In this document: positions 25,871-35,779 of the stretch, piece by piece
Numbering within the stretch: position 1 is the first letter of the stretch
Layout: every line of letters starts with the position of its first letter
DNA from: Vibrio aerogenes
GTDB taxonomy: Bacteria; Pseudomonadota; Gammaproteobacteria; Enterobacterales; Vibrionaceae
Reading direction: 5' to 3'
DNA: 64,000 nucleotides
Assembly (NCBI RefSeq): GCF_024346755.1
Contig: NZ_AP024861.1
Location: forward strand, 1,116,001-1,180,000
The notes under the pieces: generated by a model
The model's database searches: none
Told to the model about the DNA's origin: nothing
The model's input: the letters and a program-made list of their open reading frames with translations, nothing else
Position numbers and translations under genes: made by a program

Positions 25871-26773
25871 TCAACCCTTGATCCGCGCTAAACAAATCTC
25901 CTCAACTAACCCCCGCAACTTCTCCACCTCCCCGGAAAGATAAACCAGCTCGTCTTCCGTAATCTGATAATGCTCCGAATACCGGCCTTCCACATAAGCA
26001 CGCCTCAGCCGCTGCATACTGCGACGGTGAAACTTGGTATCCATCGGGAAAATATCGCCAAAGCGTTTATCCAGCTGCATGCAGTAGTTTTTCAGCTTGA
26101 TTGGATTATGCATTTTGGGCAAATAGTTTTTGCAGGTGAGCAGAGCGCAGGCAAGCAAAGCTTCAGTGGCTTGATGAAGGTCGAATGCACTACTTGCAAG
26201 GCTGAATTCTGGATTATTAAAAGTTAGTTTGAATTTCATCAGGCCTTCATTGCCTTTTTGAAACCATAAATCAAAATACTTCTTGGAAATGGCTTGTTTC
26301 TCTTCCTCTGATAAATTCCCCGGCCGCGCCAGCTCCCGCGTGCCTTCACTGAAGATTTCAATCCCTTGCTCACGAATGTCTTTAAAGAAGTAACGGCCTT
26401 CATGAAGCCAATCGTTCACCTCTTGCAGTGTATGAACAATCACACCCACCGGAATATCCGCAATGCGCCGGGCAATCCGGTCATCCACCAGATGCCAGAG
26501 TTTATGGTCATCCACTAAATCCATTTGATTCACGATCACCAGAATATCGTAATCGCTGACATATCCGTTCTCCGGGTCATACACCCACGGCGTGCGCCCC
26601 TGAGCATCCGGCTGGCGGGCATAGCTGCCAAACAGAATGATTTTATAAATCTTAAACCCTTGCTTGCCTTTATACGCGGCAGCGGCTTCATCCACGGCAT
26701 CACGGATCAGCGACGCCACCGCATGGATCTGCTGTTGGTTGGATTCAGGAAGATGGTCAAGGCTTTGATTCAT
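25871..26773 (-). CDS. MNT-type nucleotidyltransferase fused to a HEPN domain
   Basis: 300 residues from the ATG at 26773; the open frame continues upstream but without support. The N-terminal half is a minimal nucleotidyltransferase with LFGSYAR, then a DYDILV active-site pair. The C-terminal half is an all-helical HEPN-like domain (YFDLWFQKGNEGLMKFKL, then ASSAFDLHQATEALLACALL). In two-gene MNT-HEPN toxin-antitoxin modules the MNT enzyme AMPylates the HEPN RNase; here both are in one chain. The strict RxxxxH motif of active HEPN RNases is not clear: the nearest is RRAYVEGRYSEHY near residue 275, so activity is uncertain. It lies at the left end of the restriction island. Confidence 0.75.
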   Translation of the reverse strand: MNQSLDHLPESNQQQIHAVASLIRDAVDEAAAAYKGKQGFKIYKIILFGSYARQPDAQGRTPWVYDPENGYVSDYDILVIVNQMDLVDDHKLWHLVDDRIARRIADIPVGVIVHTLQEVNDWLHEGRYFFKDIREQGIEIFSEGTRELARPGNLSEEEKQAISKKYFDLWFQKGNEGLMKFKLTFNNPEFSLASSAFDLHQATEALLACALLTCKNYLPKMHNPIKLKNYCMQLDKRFGDIFPMDTKFHRRSMQRLRRAYVEGRYSEHYQITEDELVYLSGEVEKLRGLVEEICLARIKG

Positions 26774-27074
26774 AGGATCTGATTTCAATGGGTATGTGCA
26801 AGGATTTGAAAAGGATACCGTAGATGCGGGGGAAAAGGGAGGGGTGGGTACGAAGTTGGAGAATGATTTCAATAAAATATACATAGACTAAAATGTTGTA
26901 TTTGCTTTAAAAGTCTCAGTTTTGATGTAATTGATATGTTGCCGAACAATTAGAAGATGTGAGCTATTTTGTATATCTGTCTCAGACTTTTGTTGGATAA
27001 ATCAATGTAATGTGACTTTTATTCGGTACAATATCGCCAATTTATCTTGGATAACCTGTATTTTTGAGAAATCA
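26774..27074. promoter_or_regulatory. Divergent region before hsdM
   Basis: About 300 AT-rich bases between the MNT-HEPN gene and hsdM, with no credible gene. It must hold promoters in both directions; no strong regulator site stands out. Confidence 0.4.
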
Positions 27075-28652
27075 ATGGCTAAGAAACCATCAATAAACAA
27101 GAAAGAAAAATCATTTGAAGAAACACTCTGGGATGCAGCAAACAAGCTGCGTGGTAGTGTTGAATCGTCAGAATACAAACACATCGTATTAAGCCTGATA
27201 TTCCTCAAGTTCATCAGTGATACGTTCGAGAAGCATCGCCAAAAGCTGATTGATGATGGCTATGAAGCTCGAATTGATATGGTTCCTGCCTACACCAAAG
27301 ATAACGTTTTTTACCTACCAGAAGAGAGCCGTTGGAGCTTTGTTCAGCAAAACGCTAAACAAGAAGATATTGCTCTAAAGATCGATACAGCATTAAGCAC
27401 CATCGAAAAAACCAACAAAGCACTGCAAGGTGCATTGCCTGATAACTATTTCTCTCGTCTTGGTTTGGATGTCAGCAAACTATCTGCACTGATCGATGTC
27501 ATTAACAACATCGACACCCTAGCGAATCCGCACGAAGATGTGGTGGGCCGAGTCTACGAATATTTCTTATCTAAATTTGCGATTGCAGAAGGTAAGGGGA
27601 AAGGCGAGTTCTATACGCCAAAGAGTATCGTAAACCTGATCGCAGAATTGATTGAGCCATACAAAGGTAAAATTTATGACCCTTGTTGTGGTTCGGGCGG
27701 TATGTTTGTTCAGTCAATGAAGTTCATTGAGAACCACAAAGGCAACAAAAAAGACGTTTCTGTGTATGGTCAAGAGTACACAGGTGCAACCTACAAACTA
27801 GCAAAAATGAACCTCGCTATTCGTGGTATCTCTGCCAACCTTGGCGCAGCCGCCAAAGATACCTTTGCCAATGATCAGCACGAAACTCTTAAAGCTGATT
27901 TTATTATGGCAAACCCGCCATTTAACCAAAAAGACTGGCGAGCTTCCGATGAGCTGGTTGATGATTATCGTTGGGATGGCTACGAAACACCACAAACAGG
28001 TAATGCCAACTATGGTTGGATTTTGCATATGGTTTCCAAGCTGTCTGAGAACGGAGTGGCAGGATTCATTCTAGCTAACGGCGCATTGTCTGGTGATGGT
28101 ACAGAAAAGGCTATTCGTCAGAAACTTGTCGAGAATGGCTTAGTGGAAGCGATCATCATTCTGCCGATGAAGATGTTCTATACCACCGATATCAGTGTGA
28201 CACTTTGGGTTATTAATAAGAACAAGAAAGAGCGAACGGTTCCACACGAAGATCTGATTCGTCATTACCGTAACCGTGAAGACAAAGTTCTGTTTATGGA
28301 CTTACGTAAACACGGTGAACCATTCGAGAAAAAGTACGTTCAATTCTCTCCAGAAAAAATCTCTGAAATTGCTGAAACACTTCACACTTGGCAGGAAGTA
28401 CGAGCCGAAACCGAATACAAAGATATTGCTGAATATTGTTACTCTGCGACTAAAGAAGAGATCGCAGCAAAAGACTACTCATTAGTGCCAAGTAAATACA
28501 TCGAATTTAAGAATCACGATGAAGATGTCGATTTTGACCAGAAAATGAGTCAAATGCGAGATGACTTTACAACGCTATTGAAGCAAGAAGAGAAGTCTAA
28601 ATCCGAACTTTTATCTGTATTTGAAGAGTTGGGCTATGAGATCACACTATAA
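27075..28652 (+). CDS. hsdM: Type I restriction-modification methyltransferase subunit HsdM
   Basis: 525 residues from the ATG at 27075 (the open frame extends 48 codons upstream with no ribosome site). An N-terminal HsdM_N helical domain (FEETLWDAANKLRGSVESSEYKHIVL) precedes the methyltransferase: GEFYTPKSIVNLI, the SAM-binding DPCCGSGGMF (motif I) and the NPPF motif at about residue 279, typical of N6-adenine enzymes. It modifies host DNA as part of the M2S complex. It overlaps hsdS by 17 bases. Codon use is more AT-rich than the flanking genes, in line with transfer. Confidence 0.93.
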   Translation: MAKKPSINKKEKSFEETLWDAANKLRGSVESSEYKHIVLSLIFLKFISDTFEKHRQKLIDDGYEARIDMVPAYTKDNVFYLPEESRWSFVQQNAKQEDIALKIDTALSTIEKTNKALQGALPDNYFSRLGLDVSKLSALIDVINNIDTLANPHEDVVGRVYEYFLSKFAIAEGKGKGEFYTPKSIVNLIAELIEPYKGKIYDPCCGSGGMFVQSMKFIENHKGNKKDVSVYGQEYTGATYKLAKMNLAIRGISANLGAAAKDTFANDQHETLKADFIMANPPFNQKDWRASDELVDDYRWDGYETPQTGNANYGWILHMVSKLSENGVAGFILANGALSGDGTEKAIRQKLVENGLVEAIIILPMKMFYTTDISVTLWVINKNKKERTVPHEDLIRHYRNREDKVLFMDLRKHGEPFEKKYVQFSPEKISEIAETLHTWQEVRAETEYKDIAEYCYSATKEEIAAKDYSLVPSKYIEFKNHDEDVDFDQKMSQMRDDFTTLLKQEEKSKSELLSVFEELGYEITL

Positions 28653-29823
28653 GCGTATTGGTGATTACGTCACCCAAATCAAATTAAAAAATACGGATGA
28701 CTCCATCTCTTCGCTTAAAGGGATAAACATCAATAAGCACTTTATGCCTTCGGTTGCTAACATCAATGGTACAGATCTAAGCAAGTACCGAGTAGTTAAG
28801 AAAAATCAATTTGCATTTAACCCAATGCACGTTGGCCGAGATGAAGTGTTGCCCATTTCAATGCTTGAAGATGATGAACCAATCATTGTATCGCCAGCAT
28901 ATGTAGTTTTTGAGGTAAAGGATGAAGAAGAGCTTTTACCTGCATATCTAATGATGTGGTGCAGACGTTCGGAGTTCGACCGAAACGCTTGGTTTATGAC
29001 TGATAATAGTGTCCGTGGTGGTTTCAGTTGGGCTGATTTCTGCGATATGGAATTACCAGTCCCATCTATCGAAAAGCAGCGTGAAATCGTGCGTGAATAC
29101 AATGTGCTGAATGACCGTATTGCACTCAACCAACAACTTACTCAAAAGCTAGAAGATACAGCTCAAGCTATTTACAAACAGTGGTTTGTAGATTTTGAGT
29201 TCCCGATATCAAAAGAGTATGCAGAGTCCATCGGTAAGCCTGAACTAGAAGGGAATCCTTACAAGTCTTCAGGTGGTGAGATGGAGTATAGTGAACAGCT
29301 TGAGGGTGAAATTCCGCTCAACTGGGAATGTGGAAAAATCCAAGACTATATAGTGATTAATTATGGTAAATCATTGCCTGAATCTAAACGCATTGCAGGT
29401 GAGTATGGGGTTTATAGTTCGGCTGGTCTGACAGGTTCACACAATACTTATCTAACTGATGAGTCAACGATAATAATAGGTCGAAAAGGGACTATTGGTA
29501 AACTGTACTATGTGCAAAATCCGAGCTTTTGTATTGATACAGCATACTACATCAGAGAGTCGGACTCTCAATTTCCTTTGTCATTTACGTATCGCATATT
29601 GTTAGGTTTGAATCTACCAGAATTAAATGAAGATTCCGCTGTGCCAGGTCTGAATCGAAATACAGTTTATGACTTGCCAGTGGTAAAACCCATCTCAAAT
29701 GTTCTAGATGAATACAATGAGGTTTCTGGAAAGATAACCACTCATAAAAACAATTTACAGGCAGAGATAAGCTCACTTTCGCAACTAAAAAGATTTATTA
29801 ATACAAAAATGTCAAAGGCTTAA
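28636..29823 (+). CDS. hsdS: Type I restriction-modification specificity subunit HsdS
   Basis: 395 residues starting at the ATG at 28636 inside hsdM. Two target-recognition domains (about residues 5-150 and 210-350) are separated by the conserved helix PSIEKQREIVREYNVLNDRIALNQQLTQKLEDTAQAIYKQWFVDFEFP; a shorter matching helix ends the protein. The second TRD contains GKSLPESKRIAGEYGVYSSAG and NRNTVYDLPV. It sets the DNA sequence recognised by the M and R subunits. The recognition site cannot be read from sequence alone. Confidence 0.92.
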   Translation: MRSHYKRIGDYVTQIKLKNTDDSISSLKGININKHFMPSVANINGTDLSKYRVVKKNQFAFNPMHVGRDEVLPISMLEDDEPIIVSPAYVVFEVKDEEELLPAYLMMWCRRSEFDRNAWFMTDNSVRGGFSWADFCDMELPVPSIEKQREIVREYNVLNDRIALNQQLTQKLEDTAQAIYKQWFVDFEFPISKEYAESIGKPELEGNPYKSSGGEMEYSEQLEGEIPLNWECGKIQDYIVINYGKSLPESKRIAGEYGVYSSAGLTGSHNTYLTDESTIIIGRKGTIGKLYYVQNPSFCIDTAYYIRESDSQFPLSFTYRILLGLNLPELNEDSAVPGLNRNTVYDLPVVKPISNVLDEYNEVSGKITTHKNNLQAEISSLSQLKRFINTKMSKA

Positions 29824-29826
29824 TCT

Positions 29827-32800
29827 ATGAAATTCACAGAAGAACGGCTAGAACAAGCCATTATTGAACTGCTAGGGAAAGAAGGCTATCCACATACTCG
29901 TGGTGAGATGATTAAGCGAGCACCTGAAGATGTGCTGATTAAGTCCGATCTTCGTGAATTTCTAGCCAAACGTTACCAAGCGGAAGGTATTACAGCTTAT
30001 GAGATAGAGCAAATCATCCATAAGCTTGAGTATCTTCCTGCTTCAGATCTCTACGATACCAACAAAGCCATCATGAAGTTTGTCTCTGATGGCTTTTTGC
30101 TCAAGCGTGAAGATGCAAGCCAGAAAGATTTATACATTCAGCTTATCGACTATTCATCGGTCGCTGGCGCTTCCCTTAGCGCTGAAGGCTCTGTCTCACA
30201 AGATAACAATATCTATCGCATCGTTAATCAAATGGAGATACAAGGCTATGAGCAGCGTATCCCTGACGGGATTCTTTACATCAATGGTTTGCCATTGGTG
30301 GTATTTGAATTTAAGAGTGCTATTCGTGAAGATGCGACTATCTATGATGCGTATAAACAGCTTACCACTCGTTATGATCGAGATATCCCTGAACTATTCA
30401 AATACAACACTCTGTGTGTGATTAGTGATGGTGTGAACAGCAAAATGGGGTCGTACTTTGCCCCATACGAGTTCTTTTACTCTTGGCGTAAAATTACGGG
30501 TGAAGAGAAGCTAGACAAAGACGGTATTGATTCACTGTTTACGATGATCAGCGGCTTGTTTAACAAGAAACGACTCACTGATGTTATACGTCACTTTATC
30601 TACTTTCCTGATACTTCAAGCAAACAAGAAAAGATTGTTTGTCGTTATCCTCAGTATTACGCAGCAACAAAGCTTTTTGCCAATATCAAACAACATATGA
30701 AGTGCTTTGATGAGCACGGTAAGTTGGTGAGTGATGACCCTCTTCGTGATGGGAAGGGTGGTACGTATTTTGGTGCGACTGGTTGTGGTAAGAGCTACAC
30801 CATGTTGTTCTTATCTCGTCTACTGATGAAAGATGTCGAATTGGGTAGCCCAACCATCATTCTCATCACTGACCGTACCGATTTGGATGATCAACTTTCA
30901 GGTCAATTCACCAATGCAAAAAGTTACGTGGGTGATCAAAACATCATTAGCGTAGAGAGCCGTGCTGAACTTCGAGAACACCTGAAAGGGCGTAAAAGTG
31001 GCGGTGTATTCTTAACTACCATCCATAAATTTACGGAAGATTTGGAATTGCTGACGGAGCGAACCAACGTCATTTGTATCTCGGATGAAGCGCATCGCAG
31101 CCAAACCAATTTAGAACAGAAAATTACCGTTACTGAAGACGGCGTGAAAAAGACTTACGGCTTTGCTAAGTATCTTCACGACTCTTTACCAAACGCTACC
31201 TATGTCGGTTTTACTGGTACACCGATTGACGCAACGTTGGATGTATTTGGTGCGGTTGTCGATAGCTACACAATGACAGAATCGGTTTACGATGAAATTA
31301 CTGTTCGTATTGTATATGAAGGCCGAGCTGCAAAAGTGCTACTTGATGGTCGCCAGCTTGATGAAGTCGAAAAATACTATAAAGCCTGTGAAGACGCTGG
31401 AACAAACGAATATCAAATAGATAAAAGCAAAACGGCTATGGCGAGTATGTCTACCATACTAGGCGATCCAGATCGTATCAAAGCCATAGCGAAAGACTTT
31501 GTTGAGCATTATGAGAATCGTGTTGAAGAAGGGACGACTCAAAAAGGCAAAGCAATGTTCGTTTGTAGCAGTCGTGAAATCGCCTATCAATTGTATAAAG
31601 AACTGCTTGAGCTTCGCCCTGAGTGGGATGAAGTAAAAGTCTGTGAAGACGGTACAACTCTATCAGAAAGTGAATCGAGACAAGTGAAGCCGATGGAACG
31701 AGTCAAGATGATTATGACTCGTAACAAAGATGATGATAAAGCTCTGTGGAACAAACTCGGTAACAAAGAGTATCGCAAAGAGCTGGATCGTCAGTTTAAA
31801 AATGGTAAATCGAACTTCAAAATCGCTATTGTGGTTGATATGTGGTTAACGGGCTTTGATGTGCCGTTCCTCGATACCATCTACATTGATAAGCCTTTGC
31901 AAAAGCATAATCTGATCCAAACCATTTCGAGAGTAAACCGTAAATTTGAAGGTAAAGAGAATGGTCTGGTAGTCGATTACATCGGCATAAAAAAACAGAT
32001 GAACCTTGCACTTTCCCAATACACAGCAGGGCAAGATCAGAACCTGGAAGACATTAAACAGTCGGTCATTATCGTTAAGGATCACCTGAGCCTGTTGGAT
32101 GGGCTGTTCCATCAGTTCGATTCTAAGCCCTACTTCAATGGTACGCCATTAGAGCAGTTACATTGCTTAAATGCCTCGGCTGATTTTGCACTTAGAACCA
32201 AGAAGTTTGAAAAGACGTTTATGGATCTGACCAAACGTCTTAAATCTGCTTATGACATTTGTGTAGGTAGTAGTGAACTGACCAAAGAGCACAAGGACAA
32301 GATTCACTATTATCTAGCGGTTCGAACCATCGTATTTAAAATAACTACGGGTGGTGCGCCAGATGTAGAGCAAATGAACCGCAGAGTAAGAGATTTGGTT
32401 AAAGATGCTCTGATCAGTGATGGAGTCGAAGAGATCTTTAAGCTGGGCGAGAAAGACGGTGGTGAGATTGATATTTTTGATGATGATTATCTTGCCAAGC
32501 TGGAGATGGTCAAACAGCCAAATACAAAACTGCAACTGCTTCAGCAAATGCTTGCTAAAGCGATTGGGGAATTTAAAAAGACCAATAAAGTGAAAGGTGT
32601 CGATTTCACCAAGAAAATGAATATGTTGGTGGAAAAGTACAATGAGCGTGACGAGAAGGATGTACTTCGCTCGGAAGTTATTAATGATTTCTCTGATGAA
32701 ATTATTAATCTTTACAATCAACTCCGTGAAGAAATGGCTTCATTTAGCGAGTTAGGGATAGACTTTGAAGAGAAAGCCTTCTACGACATTTTACTCTCTC

Positions 32801-33051
32801 TGGCCCATAAATATGACTTCACTTATCCGGAAGACAAGCTGTTGGAGCTTGCGAAACAAGTGAAAGTTGTCATTGATGACAAGGCTAAATATACCGATTG
32901 GAATAAGCGGGATGATATTCGGGCTGAATTACATTTTGATTTAATCATCTTGCTTGATGAGTGGGGTTATCCTCCGATTGACCGGGATGAAGTATACAAA
33001 GAGATTTTTGAGCAGGCTGAAAATTTTAAAGCTCATCGTTCTGTTTCGTAA
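29827..33051 (+). CDS. hsdR: Type I restriction-modification endonuclease/translocase subunit HsdR
   Basis: 1074 residues, three bases after hsdS. The N-terminal nuclease shows VVFEFKSA near residue 160 (PD-(D/E)xK type). The SF2 motor has Walker A GATGCGKS about residues 316-323, DEAH about 420-423 and FTGTP. The C-terminus has a helical region with YTDWNKRDDIRAEL then EWGYPP, which in this family contacts the methylase. It cuts unmodified DNA after ATP-driven translocation. All parts look complete. Confidence 0.93.
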   Translation: MKFTEERLEQAIIELLGKEGYPHTRGEMIKRAPEDVLIKSDLREFLAKRYQAEGITAYEIEQIIHKLEYLPASDLYDTNKAIMKFVSDGFLLKREDASQKDLYIQLIDYSSVAGASLSAEGSVSQDNNIYRIVNQMEIQGYEQRIPDGILYINGLPLVVFEFKSAIREDATIYDAYKQLTTRYDRDIPELFKYNTLCVISDGVNSKMGSYFAPYEFFYSWRKITGEEKLDKDGIDSLFTMISGLFNKKRLTDVIRHFIYFPDTSSKQEKIVCRYPQYYAATKLFANIKQHMKCFDEHGKLVSDDPLRDGKGGTYFGATGCGKSYTMLFLSRLLMKDVELGSPTIILITDRTDLDDQLSGQFTNAKSYVGDQNIISVESRAELREHLKGRKSGGVFLTTIHKFTEDLELLTERTNVICISDEAHRSQTNLEQKITVTEDGVKKTYGFAKYLHDSLPNATYVGFTGTPIDATLDVFGAVVDSYTMTESVYDEITVRIVYEGRAAKVLLDGRQLDEVEKYYKACEDAGTNEYQIDKSKTAMASMSTILGDPDRIKAIAKDFVEHYENRVEEGTTQKGKAMFVCSSREIAYQLYKELLELRPEWDEVKVCEDGTTLSESESRQVKPMERVKMIMTRNKDDDKALWNKLGNKEYRKELDRQFKNGKSNFKIAIVVDMWLTGFDVPFLDTIYIDKPLQKHNLIQTISRVNRKFEGKENGLVVDYIGIKKQMNLALSQYTAGQDQNLEDIKQSVIIVKDHLSLLDGLFHQFDSKPYFNGTPLEQLHCLNASADFALRTKKFEKTFMDLTKRLKSAYDICVGSSELTKEHKDKIHYYLAVRTIVFKITTGGAPDVEQMNRRVRDLVKDALISDGVEEIFKLGEKDGGEIDIFDDDYLAKLEMVKQPNTKLQLLQQMLAKAIGEFKKTNKVKGVDFTKKMNMLVEKYNERDEKDVLRSEVINDFSDEIINLYNQLREEMASFSELGIDFEEKAFYDILLSLAHKYDFTYPEDKLLELAKQVKVVIDDKAKYTDWNKRDDIRAELHFDLIILLDEWGYPPIDRDEVYKEIFEQAENFKAHRSVS

Positions 33052-33163
33052 ACTTTGAAAAGATCAGAAACATCCGGGAAAAACAAATATAACTCGGGGT
33101 TAATTCTGAGAAAATGTAGAAATAAGCTGTACATAAAGTATTTAATTTAAATTAGTTAGGTCA

Positions 33164-35779
33164 GTGGCTGGGGATATTATTGTGATAAGTATAAATCAGG
33201 TTCAGGCATTGCTCAGAGCTCAAATCAATTTAAACAATCTGACTTTGAGTGAAAGTGAAATTATTGAAAGCGCCCAGAGAATACGGGACGTTATTGCCGG
33301 GGAAATGGAGTATCCCGATTGGGATACAAGAGATGAGATCATCGCAACTATTCAATTTGAAATCGCGAAAACAAGCAATAATGAATCCTTTATTGCATCA
33401 ATGACTGATGAATTAATCTCATTGGCAAAAAAAGCTGAACGTTGTGGATGGTTTGTTGGTGCTATGTATGGAAAAGATGATCAGCTTCCCCGGTTTCTTG
33501 ATGAAGGGATTTGGCAGAATGGTTATGAGGATAAGTATCTCGATTTAGTGCGCTCTATGGCCGTTGGAGACCGGATAGCCATAAAGTCTGCTTATACGAA
33601 AAAACGTAATTTACCTTTTGATAATCAAGGGCATTTTGTTTCTGTGATGGCGATTAAAGCTATTGGAACGATTGTCAGAAATATGAATGATGGGCAGACG
33701 GTTGAAGTTGAATGGGACAAAGCTTTCTCAGAACCACGTGAATGGTATTTTTACACGGGTAGAAGCACCATCTGGAAAGTCGATGATCATCATTGGATGA
33801 GCGAAGCGCTACTTGATTTTACTTTTGACAATAGGCCTCAGGATTATAAACGGTTTTGTGAAGCACCCTATTGGAAAGAGCGTTTTAGTCAGAATATTAA
33901 ACAAGATACCCGCTTTAAATGGACTCGTTTTTATGAGGCCTTTGCATCAGCTTTACGCCAACATCAGGATAATCGTACGAAACTGACTCAATTTGTGACT
34001 AAACTTGCTGAAGAATTTGAACTGTCTTATATCCATGGAAAAAATCTAAAGGATATTTGTCCGTTTACCGTGATGGGAATTTTTAACCGGGGGATGACTG
34101 AGCAAAACCGGAAGGCAATTGCGGAAACGTTGGCCTTGTTTCTCGGGGTTGATGAATCATTGCCAGAATCCTTTGAGGGGATTCCTGTGCTGAATAATCA
34201 GAAATCATGGTTCTTTGCTGGTGAGCATGAGCGGCAAGATACTGATATTGATCATTTATGGTCTTTGTTTTCGGTTGCTCAGGACTTTTCAGATGAGCCC
34301 AATGATGAGAAGCAGCAATTATTTATCGACTTTTACAATAATGTCTCTGCTCAAAAAGGGGTTGGCTGGAACCTGTCGATGGGGCTTTACTGGATCCGGC
34401 CATGGCATTATTTACCTTTAGATGCGCAATCACGATCTTACTTTGCGTCGCTTGGTTTGAAGCTTGACAGAAATGGAGCAAAAGGAAGGTGTTCCGGTGC
34501 CGATTATCTGAAAGCCATGGAAGACTTAGACGCCAGATTTAATGAAGAAAAATTCCCAGTAAACAGTTTTCCTGAATTTTCTTTGAAAGCATGGCAAATA
34601 CCTGTGAAACCAGAGGTGAAACCAGATAGCTGGAAGGCTTTGATTCTGGAGCGCATTAAAGCGTTATGTTGTGAACAGAACTCAGAAACATTTACCCGTG
34701 AACAATTTCATCACCGTTACCTTCCTGAATTAAAATCGCTTTTTCCTGAGAATAATTCACCAGATATGACGATAGATCGGCAGATGCAAATTCTGCGTGA
34801 TGAACATATCGTTGGCTTTCTTGAAAGAGGGCAATATGAATGGTATGGATTTGAAGAAGAATCTGAACCATCAGCTAAACCAGAAGCTTTTGATAAATAT
34901 TCCGTGGATGAAGTGATTCAGGATGGATGTTTTCTGGGTAAAAGAGAGATTACCGCACTTGTAAAACGTCTCAGGGATAAAAAGAATCTGATTTTGCAAG
35001 GAGCGCCGGGAACGGGTAAGACTTGGCTGGCGAAAAGACTTGCTTTCGCATTAATCGGTGAAAAACGAGAGAATCATGTAACAGCGGTGCAGTTTCATCC
35101 GAATTTATCATATGAAGATTTCATTCGCGGTTGGCGTCCGACAGGTGATGGTCAGTTATCTTTATGTGATGGGCCGTTTCTTGACGTTGTAAAACAAGCG
35201 AAAGAAGAGCCTCAGCAGACTTTTGTCATTGTGATTGAAGAGATTAACCGAGGAAATCCAGCTCAAATCTTTGGTGAAATGCTGACATTGCTCGAAGCCG
35301 ATAAACGAACACCGAATGAGGCTCTGTCACTGAGTTATTCCAAAGATGGCGAAGAAAAGATTTTTATTCCCGGAAATCTTTATGTGATTGGCACCATGAA
35401 TATTGCTGATCGCTCTCTGGCATTGGTGGATTTAGCTTTGCGGCGACGGTTTGCATTTATCAATCTGACACCTGCTCTGGGTGATACCTGGCGGCGCTGG
35501 GTGATGAAAGAAAATAATATTGATGAGAGTTTCCTCAGACAAATTGAATCCAGACTGATTGCTTTAAATCAGCAGATATCTGACGATCCGAAGTTAGGGA
35601 AACAGTTCCAGATTGGTCACAGTTATGTCACCCCTTCTTTTCACAATACGATCGAAGACCCAAACCAATGGTTTAAAGATGTAGTTGAGACTGAGATTTA
35701 TCCACTCCTGGAAGAATATTGGTTTGATTCAATGACAGATGCGAAAAATGCAAGAAAAGCATTGTTAGAGGGTTTATGA
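33164..35779 (+). CDS. mcrB: McrB-like AAA+ motor of a modification-dependent restriction system, with an HsdR-like N-terminus
   Basis: 871 residues from a GTG at 33164; a GTG at 33182 has a better spaced GGGG and could be the real start. The C-terminal third is an McrB AAA+ domain: Walker A GAPGTGKT about 613-620, Walker B VIVIEEINRG, and the McrB-specific GTMNIADRS; Arg-rich LALRRRFAF follows. McrB is a GTPase that drives McrC. Residues about 30-60 (ESAQRIRDVIAGEMEYPDWDTRDEI) closely resemble the end of the preceding HsdR. Residues about 95-220 form a GIW...GYEDK-type domain of unknown ligand. It overlaps mcrC by 4 bases. Confidence 0.88.
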   Translation: MAGDIIVISINQVQALLRAQINLNNLTLSESEIIESAQRIRDVIAGEMEYPDWDTRDEIIATIQFEIAKTSNNESFIASMTDELISLAKKAERCGWFVGAMYGKDDQLPRFLDEGIWQNGYEDKYLDLVRSMAVGDRIAIKSAYTKKRNLPFDNQGHFVSVMAIKAIGTIVRNMNDGQTVEVEWDKAFSEPREWYFYTGRSTIWKVDDHHWMSEALLDFTFDNRPQDYKRFCEAPYWKERFSQNIKQDTRFKWTRFYEAFASALRQHQDNRTKLTQFVTKLAEEFELSYIHGKNLKDICPFTVMGIFNRGMTEQNRKAIAETLALFLGVDESLPESFEGIPVLNNQKSWFFAGEHERQDTDIDHLWSLFSVAQDFSDEPNDEKQQLFIDFYNNVSAQKGVGWNLSMGLYWIRPWHYLPLDAQSRSYFASLGLKLDRNGAKGRCSGADYLKAMEDLDARFNEEKFPVNSFPEFSLKAWQIPVKPEVKPDSWKALILERIKALCCEQNSETFTREQFHHRYLPELKSLFPENNSPDMTIDRQMQILRDEHIVGFLERGQYEWYGFEEESEPSAKPEAFDKYSVDEVIQDGCFLGKREITALVKRLRDKKNLILQGAPGTGKTWLAKRLAFALIGEKRENHVTAVQFHPNLSYEDFIRGWRPTGDGQLSLCDGPFLDVVKQAKEEPQQTFVIVIEEINRGNPAQIFGEMLTLLEADKRTPNEALSLSYSKDGEEKIFIPGNLYVIGTMNIADRSLALVDLALRRRFAFINLTPALGDTWRRWVMKENNIDESFLRQIESRLIALNQQISDDPKLGKQFQIGHSYVTPSFHNTIEDPNQWFKDVVETEIYPLLEEYWFDSMTDAKNARKALLEGL

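Noticed and set aside
25680..25943. Open frames on both strands across the repeat-rich stretch
   Set aside because: They arise from the repeated DNA, have no recognisable domains and lack ribosome sites.
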